From Bryopsis sp. KO-2023 (lineage: Eukaryota > Chlorophyta > Ulvophyceae > Bryopsidales > Bryopsidaceae), in the NCBI GenBank assembly GCA_030272585.1, contig BSYQ01000013.1:1798001-1862000 (forward strand): a stretch of DNA of 64,000 nucleotides, given 5' to 3'. Shown here one piece after another: positions 1-9,502 of this stretch (position 1 is its first letter; each line of letters opens with the position of its first letter). Under the pieces are notes generated by a model. The model was not told the DNA's origin. It saw only the letters and a list, made by a program, of their open reading frames with translations, and searched no databases. Position numbers and translations under genes: made by a program.

Positions 1-1483
1 GTGGACACCAGCAGTTGCTTGGAAGAGCAGGTTCAAAGGAAGATTGACAAGAGGAACAAAAAAACATTGGATGGAAAGCCCAACGCACATCCAAGGAGGG
101 GTTTTTTGGAAATATGTGGGGGAAATGACAGCGCGCAGTCATGCTGGGCGGCTGCCTAAGAGAAAAAGATTTAATGCGGCCAGCCCGTGGAAATTGTTTT
201 CGCCTTTTCCGTGGCAGTGAAGGAAAAGAACGTTTTGCACGAAAAGAGCGATTGGAGGTGCCGCTTTGTGGCGGCGGGAACAAAAAGAACGAATAGCAGG
301 GAGGGTTATTCATACAGTTTCGACGAACAGTTCAACAACAATTGGGTTTACTAGCAGGGTGGGGTTTTCGACAAAAAAAAATTACACGGACGGTGACAGT
401 GGTGGTAAGATATTCGAAGGATCGGAGCAAACTTTTTTTGACGGGGTAAAAAATACAAAAACAAAAAACAAAAGAGAATCCAACGATGGTTTTTTACGTT
501 GAGGTTGGAATGGATCCGAAAAAAAGCAACACACAGAAGCAAATAAGGGGAACGGGAAACCATGAACGATTTCGACACCATCAAGGTTTTATTATTGAAC
601 ATCCAGCGGAGAACAGTGACGACGACAGAGGAAAATCGGCCCGCCCGCGGAAAAGGAAGGAATGGGCTTGGGTTAAATAGGCGCACATGCGTGTGTTGGG
701 AGGGCATCCCTTGCACAGACACGTCGTGGTTATGTTACGATAAAAAAAAAACCAGCGCGAGGGAAGATCGTGGAGCGTCACTTCGCTACATAGTTGTGAC
801 GCCGCAGTTCGCGATTTTGCGAAAAAAGCCAGCAGTGGTGGCAGAGCGTGGGCGGACGATTTTTCTCGATAAAAAGAAGAAAAAAAAAAAGGATCCAGCT
901 ACAGGGAGGCTCGTGTGTGGCAGTCAACCGGCTATGCTGAGTTTGGGACGGATGGAAGAAATGTATGAAAAGGTGGGGAACGGAGCAATATATATATTTT
1001 TGTTTCAAGCCATTGTTCAGTGAGAAACATCCTTACATGTGATATAATATATGATATGATATGATATATGATATGATATCTTAACATATGATATGTGCAT
1101 CATTTGGAAAAAAAAACTCATCATATATATCGCCTTTTTCGAAATAAACGAGGTCGGTGGCTGGTGTGGGGGCTCGAAGCTTGGACAGGGGGCAAAAATG
1201 GAGGTACGCAAGGACACACCGTGGCACAATTCCGCAGAAGGATAAAAACAGAAATCTCCATACTGTTCTGACACCTTGCTCTTTCCCCCCTATTTTTTTT
1301 TTGCTTCTCCCAGTGTCCCCTCCCCCCCCAAAAAAAAATCATGTGGTTGCACCGTTTTGCAATTTTTTTTTCTCGGACGACTCAGCAGCAATTTTACGTC
1401 ATGCTTTATATTGTCCACCACTGATGTAGAGTCAGCGAATATTTTGCAACACCAGACGAAAGGCCCATTCAGATCTTGCTGAA
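1..1483. other. intergenic, no recognised gene
   Basis: No open frame here resembles a known family. The longest frames are short and run through A-rich or T-rich tracts. An ATGAT-type low-complexity patch lies at about 1041-1080. The last few hundred bases are presumably the 5' flank and leader of the thioesterase gene that starts at 1484. Confidence 0.5.
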
Positions 1484-2140
1484 ATGGCGACGGATCGGTT
1501 TGAACGCGCGGAAAAGTTTATCAGCGAACAGCTGTGTGGCGCCAGCGATTCTTTCGAGCCAAAGGCAACCTCCATTTTCGATACGACGGCTCTGCATGGA
1601 ATTCGAGACTTTCGTTACGATGAGGGCAGTTGCCGTTGCATATTTCCTGTGACGGAGCGTGCCGCCAACACACTTGGAAGGCTGCATGGAGGTTGCGCAG
1701 GCAGGGATGTGGGTTCATGGCTTTCGCATGTTGGGGACTGGTTTTCAATGTCGACGGCTGGTGTTGCTTGCGTTTTTTTGGTCCTGCTGGGCGAGATGTT
1801 TTTTGGATGATCAGTTGCGTTATATGATCGAGCAGCTCATCCGATCGTGTGTGTGTGTTGTTTTTTTTCAGCGACGCTGGTGGACACCGTGACGAGCGGT
1901 GCGCTGCTGACGGTTTGCAAGTCGGTCGGGCTGAGCGTGCATTTATGGGTGACGTACCTAGCCGCTGCCAAAATCGGCGAGGATATCGAAATCCATGGTC
2001 GGGTCGTGAAAGTGGGGAAAACGCTGGCGTATATCGAAGCGGATCTTCGACGAAAGAGTGACGGGAAGAGGGTTGCGAAAGGAGGACAAGTAAAATTCAT
2101 CCTGGAGACAGACATGGGGTCCACTCTGTCGAAGCTATGA
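1484..2140 (+). CDS. acyl-CoA thioesterase 13-like hotdog protein (PaaI family)
   Basis: Two exons, 1484-1700 and 1872-2140, give 161 residues, close to the usual length of ACOT13-type enzymes. These single hotdog-domain proteins hydrolyse acyl-CoA thioesters in the cytosol or mitochondria. The diagnostic motif LHGGCAATLVD spans the splice junction. It carries the conserved His-Gly-Gly and the Asp of the active site. The C-terminal half has the family pattern in which a KIGEDIEIHG segment is followed by GKTLAYIEADL. To get the family-length motif the intron must start with GC (AG|GCAGGG), making it a GC-AG intron. A GT donor at 1691 would also keep the frame, but it shortens the motif by three residues and removes the second Gly. 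The gene converges on the Kelch gene that ends at 2426. Family assignment is firm; the exact physiological substrate is not visible. Confidence 0.88.
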
Positions 2141-2425
2141 AATCTATTTTTGGACTTGTCGAACCGTTTTTAAAAGGTTTTACTTCTTTTCTTTGGAGAG
2201 GTGTTTTGGGATTGAGTTGAATGACAGACCCATGAATGTAGCACAGAAGAGGATGGGTTTGCGAAAACGAATTACTAATTACATCACATGCTTACATGTC
2301 TGCCCAACGATATACATCTAACCACTGGCACTATGATTACTATATTTCCTTTCTTTTTGTTTCGGAGAGGGGGGGGGGGGGGCAGGAGGATATGGTGTGG
2401 TGATCAAAAAACTGTAGTTATATCA

Positions 2426-5400
2426 CTACTGCTGCCAAATGGCCACATCATTTAGAGCTCCACGGAGATTGACCCCTCCAAACACCATCATCGCCTGCGG
2501 GGGGTTGCATTAAGAAAAACCTCGGTCGCCAATTTGCTTCAAAAATGATACAGAAATGTGAGCTGCCCATGAAAAAAACTGCCCATGAAACATGAAGATG
2601 AGTCTGGCTTTGATTCGCCCTTGATAATATGATGTTTCTGGGTGGGGTTGGCTTGTTTTTTTTTGTTTTTTTTTTTTAATTGGGTAGGAAAAAAAATGGA
2701 AAATTAGGCCCACCTCTCCTGCATCTTCTTCTGCTACGCTGATTGCAGAATGCGCGAATCTAGGGGGTGGAATTTTTTGTGATTCGTTGCCGTGAGGACC
2801 AGGGCATAACAACCTCGTCTCCAGTGATTCTACACACAGAAAAAATTAAAAATAAAATGAAACACTCAAGAGGAGTTTCTGAAAAAGATTCCCAGCTCTT
2901 TCGAGTTTGATTTTAACAGCCTGGTTCAATTCCAATCACTATATGATATGATATGATATTAACACAACGTATGATAGAGTGAGAAATATTTTGTTCTCCG
3001 TAGGTGAAAACCTCACTGAAGCTTTCTTTCTTTGTGGAAAAGAAAATTTGGAAACGACAGCCAAACTGATTTCAACTGTCAGACCTCACACAACTCCAAA
3101 TATATGACTGATGTGGCCTTGAAAGCACAGAAGAAAATAAAATAAATTATATAAAAATATGTATTCTTACAGGAAGCATAACAAGGTCAAATCAACTCAC
3201 CGATATCCATTTCTAGTAAATCCCCTTCGACCACTTCCCCTGTGAATCCACCATATATCAAAACAGATTTCCGGGGCCGATTGTCGCTGTTTCCTTCTCC
3301 GTTTTGATCAGGGTCATCTGTCAACACATTCCAAAAATAAAAACCAATAACACCGATCAACCACCTTCAAATCGTCACCGCCGCCACACCAATGCACCAC
3401 CGATAAATCCGATCCACAGAATCAGATCAGATCAGGATTATCTACAGAATTGGACTGAGTTTTCGAAAACGTGTTCTGGAAGATGGTTTTCACAAAGACA
3501 AAAAAACAGAAAGCTCTCACCCCCCCCCCCCAAAAAAAAAAAAAAAGTACACAGTGCAAAACGAAACATGAATATTACGATTCCAACAAGAAAAGATACC
3601 CACATACTTTGCTTATGTGTGGTTTCGACAATGGTTGCAGTGTGAGCACATCTTTGAAAGGCTGTGTAAACGACGTTTCTCCATTGCATCATGTTGGAAT
3701 CGAAGAGGGCAGCATCGCACAGCACCCTAACCACACCATAGTAAGTTGACGACAGACAGAAAAAAAATGAAATTAAATCCACACATCTCTCGAATCGTTC
3801 AACTGTGCCCACAGTAAAACCGCACAGAAAGAAAAAAAACAAAACAAAAAAAATAATGCAGAAGAAGAAACAGCTTTCTTTTTGCATTCTTAAAGTTTTT
3901 TTTTTTTTTCCGTGACTTCCAACAGTCCATTCCACCGCAGCCGGAAATAAAAATTCAAAAAATTCAAAACAATTCTCTCTTTCTCTCTTTATACATATAT
4001 ATCTATGTCCCAAGTCCCACATGGCTTATATTCTATTGCCAAAATAAATCAAACAGGAAATAGAGGCTGCTACCTGTTCGAAAACCCTCTTCCTCCATAC
4101 ATCAACATGGTGCTGGGATCCACCATTTGAGTGACGTGCATTTCTCTGGGCATCGGCTGTCGTCCCTCAGGTGAATTCAATCTGTACCAATTGCAGTCCT
4201 CCCTTTTGAAAACCCACATGTCCGCCAAAAGCTCGCCTTGATGCCCGGACCCCCCGAAAATCAACTGCAATATATGACGAGTCCTCCATTGTCATTTCTT
4301 TAGCCTATTTCTTTGTTGGAATTTCTTTGTTTTGTACACAGCTGTGTTTGACTGTTTTTTTTTTACAATTTTGAGCATCCTTGTGGTGGCAATTTTGGAT
4401 CATATTTGTCCGATTTTTCTTTTTTTTTTCAATTTTGAGGAAGCTCTAACACAATGAAAGAAGGTGAACGACAGTTGGACAAGTGCTATGACCGTTTTTA
4501 CTGTCATATTGATATAAAAAAAACAGCAACTGGAAATGAAAAAAAACTCATCAGGGATGTTTCCCACCCACCAATGAATTTTCCTTCAGTATACAAGCTG
4601 AGTGAGAATGTCTGCCTCCCGGTTTAACAGCCACCTGTTTCATTTTTAGAAAAGTAATAAATAAATAAACAAAAGACAAACACAAGTTTGCAAAAATAAA
4701 AAAATAAAAAAAATAAAGTATATAAATGAAATAAGATACAGGGGGACCAGCCAGACACAAACGAAAACAAACCCTACAGATTTTTTTTTCAACAAAGCAA
4801 TTCAAAGGAAAGGACCCCCCAAAAAACAAAAAAAAAACGAAAAAAAACAATGCAAACCGTTGTCATATGTAGAATCCATCAAAAGAATGAAAAAAGACAA
4901 AAAGGATGAAAAAAAAAAACTGATTCGAAGCACTCCCTCTACGTCTCAAAATGAACCCCACAGCAAAAATAAAGTTGAAAAAAAAGAAAATTGGCTTCAT
5001 ACACCAGAAAATAATAAAAAAAATTCAGTCCAGTTTTATTTTCCTCATTTACCTTTACTAAATTCCATTCCATTTTTATAGAATCCAATTCCCACAGGTC
5101 ATCGTGAACTCTTCCTGTCTGTGGCTCCTGCAAGTACAAAAAATATATATATATACATATTCTTAAACGAAAAATCAGCAACTGGTATTAAAAGAAAGAA
5201 ACTTTATTCCTAACAACAAATTACTGATCCTGTGCAATTTTCGAAAACCTGATTTCTGTTCCTCCCCATGGTAAAATATTTTCCAACATCTCTATTTGAA
5301 AAAAACAACCCTCGCTGAAAGCTTTTAAAGATTTTCCTTTGAGGACGCTCTTTTTATTTCGCGACCTTCTGTCCTCCCCCCCCCCAAAAAAAAAATAATA

Positions 5401-6453
5401 ATAATTAAAAAAAATAAAAAAAATCCTCCATCAACACCAAAAACACAAACCACACAAAAACATGGATTTAAATTTGACCCTCCAAAAAATATATTATTAT
5501 ATTATTTTTTATTTTATCCTCCATGCCTTCGATGATCTAAAAACAAACCTTGGGTGCAGGATGGCATGGATATTTCTTATATACCGATATTTGGTGAAGT
5601 GAATTCACACCTGGCCTCCAAACAGATACACTGTGTCTCCAATCAACGTCAAAGATGCACCGGACAAGCCGATGGGCTTTCCCCTGCAAAATTGCAGCAG
5701 TAATGTCAGCCATGGGCTACCAAGCTCAAAGGCTCCAGTGAAACATTTTCTCTGTTTATTTTTCTGAGTTTTTGAAGGAAAAAAAAAGTCCAGGGGAAGC
5801 ATAGGTTATGGTGTTTTTACCCAGGTTGGCTGGGCATCACGGGGGTCCATCGACATTGGCCAGATCCTGCATGACAGTCCATCAGGCAACATTTTTCAAG
5901 AAAATTACCATTGATTAAGCACTAGGAAAAATAATCCAAGTTGAAAAATTTACCCTGAAATCCTGTCTAAAGAAATTAAGTTCGGACAAAAGTGTTATGC
6001 AAGAAACGCGACGACCCAAGCTCGTCAAGGCCGGGCTGGTTCTACAGGTGACGGGGGAAACGCTTGGAATTAATATAGATGGGGTAAAACAGGCAGGAGC
6101 TTCCAGCTACAGAGGCCCGTTGAATGTCAACGGCGACGACTCTGCGAGATCAGATGCAAGAAACGGAAGGAAAAAAAACACTGTCGCGATATTCTTAGTT
6201 CTTTCGTGTATTTCCCGTTTGTGGAACAAAGATGCCAAGCTCTCACCGAAATCCAGCAGCCAGAGGTCGTCATGGCCTTGAGCCTCGTGATTCGCCCCTC
6301 CGAAAATCAAGGCCTTGTTTCCCTCTAGCTTTACGCAGGAGTGCCCTCCGCGACTCGCGGGGACATTCTCCTCGACCACCTGAAGATGCCCCACGAGTGG
6401 TAAAAGAAAGGTAACCAGTCTACGAGGGACTGCCCAGCTTTGGTTTCTGTCAT
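2426..6453 (-). CDS. Kelch-repeat beta-propeller protein
   Basis: Exons on the minus strand: 6453-6424 (tentative first exon), 6379-6247, 5866-5821, 5683-5611, 5127-5053, 4634-4572, 4264-4074, 3726-3608, 3317-3201, 2829-2714 and 2494-2426 (stop TAG). All junctions are in phase, giving about 343 residues. Successive Kelch blades end in the double-glycine motif (ALIFGG, VYLFGG, LLIFGG, LMYGG, VLIYGG, MMVFGG), with Trp and Asp residues at the expected spacing. The whole protein looks like one propeller with little outside it, as in Rab9-effector/KLHDC-type scaffolds; I cannot name the partner. The first intron as modelled is only 44 nt and the N-terminus is the weak point. The remaining ten exons are well supported by phase and repeat spacing. 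Confidence 0.85.
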
Positions 6454-7051
6454 TCGATCAACGATCCTGGTATTCGAAAGATGGGGAAGCCCGTGGTTCC
6501 AACGGTCGTATATAGCTACCTACTTTGGGGAAGTACCAGTGCCCCATGGAAGGCGTCCTAGCTTCGGTCAATATGGCGGTGGTTGTCGAAAAAGCAGCGA
6601 CGACGTCCGAACCAACGCCAGAAATTCGAACGTCGTCCGGTCCGAAATTCGATCGAAGTCAAACACACCAGAGCCTTCCTTTCACAAAATCGATTGAGTC
6701 AGGCAAATAGATAATTGAACAACACCTGCTTGCCAAAAGATTGGGAGTCAGTGGTCTTGTTTGGGAGTGAAAGACCGGTTTGAGTGAAAAAAAAACGGTT
6801 TGGAGTGAAAACACCGGTTCTGAGTGGTTTTGAGTTCGAGGGGTAGGTGTGGATGAGAAAATTTGCACATGAACTTTTCAAGTGTAACCAAATGCTGGTG
6901 CGATTGATGGAGCGACCAATGAATCATTGGGTAACATTACAGGGTGGACAGTTGATGGTGCTGCTTTCCAAAAAAAATACCCGAATTGCTCGAAAATCCA
7001 ATTAAAAAATCAACCAGCTTGAGTCTTGTTCCCCTTGGCATTCTTCCGATA
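6454..7051. other. intergenic between two minus-strand genes
   Basis: About 0.6 kb between the Kelch start and the stop codon of the ligase fusion gene. I see no coding signal in the correct phase with either neighbour. It presumably holds the 3' UTR of the fusion gene and the promoter of the Kelch gene. A short imperfect repeat of GTTTGGGAGTGA / GGTTTGGAGTGA / GGTTCTGAGTGG type lies at about 6755-6830. Confidence 0.4.
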
Positions 7052-9027
7052 TCACGACCCAACCAAGGTTTGATAAACGAACCTGCCTTCATCCACCACA
7101 CCACCCTGTTCAAAGGAAATAGGAACTGTAAACATCGGGCCAGCATACACAAACGTGTGGAATTCACCGTTCTCCCCGCATGGATCCACCCCTGCTTTTT
7201 CGCACTCCTCCACAAACTCAACATCGAATTCCCGCCCAAGAAACTCGACCCCACATTGCTCCGTGTCCACCACCACCACGATCGCCTTCAGCCCGCTCCG
7301 TATCATTTCCAAAGCCACCCGTCGAGTTTCGATTTCCCCTTTCGTGTAGAGAGGAAACGAGGCATGCAACCCCAAATCCATCTTTTCCAAGCTGCTTTTC
7401 CTCCATTCCACGATTTCCGTCACGAACAGGTCCCCATAGCACACCGACGTGATGTCGAACTGCTCCTTGGCTGATATGAGTTTCTGTTTGACCGCTTTTT
7501 CGTATACGGTGTTGGGTACGGTGTCCTCCATGTTTATTTCGAGAAGGGGCAGCCCTATGGACTGTGCTTGCTCCCTCAGCAGAGTCAAAGGGACGGATTT
7601 GTGGACTTTCACATGGTCTCCTGATGTGTTAGTCATCAGAGCCTTGATTCCCCCTTCAATTCACCACACATTGAGCCTGAGTATACTTGTCTGTCATGGA
7701 AACGATCAGATTTAAGATCGAAATAGCCTGAGTATACTTGTCTGTCATGGAAACGATCAGATTTAAGATCGAAATAGCCTGAGTGTAATTGTCTGTCATG
7801 GAAACTATCAGATTCAGGATTTTTATGCGTATATCTAGTTTTTAAATACATCACAAAGGGTGGTCCATCTATCGATTTTTCAACCCAACAGACTTGGTCC
7901 ATCCATCAAACAGACGATTCACTGGAATAATAATGGCTGGTAATTTCACCTTTCATTACGTAATACGCCCAACAGCTGTCCTTCCCTGAACTCCACGACA
8001 TCAGCATTCGCCGAGCAGGCCACGCTCCGCAGGTTCGACAAAATAGAGTTTTGTCGGAGTACAAGTCGTGACCGCAACCCACGCAAGGCTGCGTCCCAGT
8101 GAATTTGCTCTCCACCCGACCGCTGGGGAAGCACCTCAAAAACGCTTTGAAATAGGTGGCGTGCTCCTTGTCTCGAATGACGACTTTGGCCTGATTAGCG
8201 TCAGGGATGTCGACGTCTTTCGCTTCCCAGAATCCAGGTTTGGACAGCAGCGTCGACCCGCTTCCCACTTCGATCGGATCTTTACGACGCCAGGCCGCCA
8301 GCGACTCCGGAAACGCTTCCCTCAGGCACAGCTTTCCAGTTTGGTGAAGTTCGCGAGGGTAGCCCGGATACAGCTCGATTGGCCTTTCCCCGATACAGTC
8401 CGCTTTTCCCAGAGTTAGCCCGAAATCAATGAAGGATTTTTGCAGGTATGGCGAAACGACCCGAGCACCGAGTTTGGCGCCAACTTTAGGGGCCGAGAAA
8501 CTCATTCCATCGACCATTGCTTTCCTGCGAATTGCAAACTCCTCGTCCCCGTAGCCCCAAAAGAACGAATATCCACCCAAAAGCTCATCAGAGCCGTCCC
8601 CCGTCAAAAAACGTCGAATGCCCGTTTCTTCCACGACCGTTTTAATTGCAAGGGCAGGGATCAACGAATTCCTGAGCTCCATCCCGTCGAACGTCTCCAG
8701 GGTGGCAACGCACAGGTCCAACAGCTCATCGTTCGCGATCAGGCTTTCGCAGGTCGTCTCGATTATTCTGTGCTCGACGCCGAACGCTTTCGCGACCTCG
8801 GGGGCGTATTTCCTGTCCGTGGCATCCTCCGACGCGAAAACGGTCACAACCAAGTCTGGCAAAGGGTACCGCGATCCGTCCTCATCGTTGAGCAACTTTA
8901 TCGCCTCCACGACGGCGGCGGTGTCGACGCCCCCGGATAATATAACGCCGTACGCTCCATCCTCTTGGTCCAGCACATCTCTCGTCGCTTTGATCAATTC
9001 CTTCCGCACGCCGGCCGCCGACGCCAT
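7052..9027 (-). CDS. fusion: asparagine synthase-type amidoligase + zinc ribbon + bacterial-type DPH6/DUF71 ATP pyrophosphatase
   Basis: Exons 9027-7950 and 7653-7052 encode 559 residues. Residues 1-300 form an asparagine synthetase C-terminal (PP-loop) domain without the glutaminase half. The P-loop reads SGGVDT (31-36, Thr replacing the usual Ser) and the second signature is TGDGSDELLGGY (142-153). A CxxC-x11-CxxC zinc ribbon follows (Cys 315, 318, 330, 333). From residue 341 a second PP-loop domain begins with SSGKDS (346-351) and ends with GENGEFHT (519-526), the hallmark of the DUF71/ATP_bind_4 family that includes diphthine-ammonia ligase. The wording of this second domain resembles bacterial members more than eukaryotic DPH6. 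Both domain types adenylate a substrate and transfer ammonia or an amine, but the substrate here is unknown. One continuous frame crosses from domain 1 through the zinc ribbon into domain 2, so the fusion is real at the DNA level. The ATG at 9027 directly precedes the domain; the frame stays open upstream to 9405 but overlaps the divergent gene. Confidence 0.88.
7675..7820. repeat. 51-bp tandem repeat, three copies, inside an intron
   Basis: Three head-to-tail copies begin at about 7675, 7726 and 7777, an exact 51-bp period. The first two are nearly identical; the third has drifted. Each contains the segment CTTGTCTGTCATGGAAAC or a close variant. The array fills about half of the single intron (7949-7654) of the ligase fusion gene. 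Confidence 0.9.
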
Positions 9028-9197
9028 TTCGAAAGCCCCTATGCAACACGTGCCGAAAAGACGCGCGCGCAATTTGCTTGCCCAAATAAAGCAGTCGCAA
9101 TTGCCACGTGGAGGATGAACCCTTTCCCCCCCCCCAAAAAAAAAGCAAAAAAAGCTCCTGCAATCGTTCCCCCCCCCCTCCAGAGGAATCAAACACC
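9028..9197. promoter_or_regulatory. short shared region between divergent genes
   Basis: Only 170 bp separate the start codon of the ligase fusion gene (minus strand) from that of PGAP3 (plus strand), so both promoters and leaders must be packed here. The stretch contains C-rich and A-rich homopolymer runs. I see no convincing TATA box. That it is a bidirectional promoter is inferred from geometry alone. Confidence 0.45.
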
Positions 9198-9471
9198 ATG
9201 CTCCGTTGCTTACTCGTCGTTCTCGCCGTGGTGAGGTGGAGTTTCGTTTCAGGAAGCCCTGGCGATCGATCTTCCCATTACAGACGATGTGTTTTGCGTT
9301 GCTCGCAAAGCGGGTGCGCTCGAATATGGCTGTCCGAAACGAGCAAAAACTCCACTGGAGTAGGGAAATCTTTCGACGTGTGTGAATTTCCCCAAGCGTG
9401 TCCACAATTCACATCGACACCTGTACCGGCAGAGCTTGCATTGACAAGGTGGAGCTGTGAGGCAAGACAGC

Positions 9472-9502
<31 letters not shown>

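Noticed and set aside
7675-7820. CRISPR-like regular repeat
   Set aside because: The repeats are contiguous without spacers and lie in a eukaryotic intron.
9028-9405. N-terminal extension of the ligase fusion frame by 126 codons
   Set aside because: The frame is open but translates homopolymer tracts and overlaps the signal-peptide exon of divergent PGAP3. The ATG at 9027 sits right before the domain.
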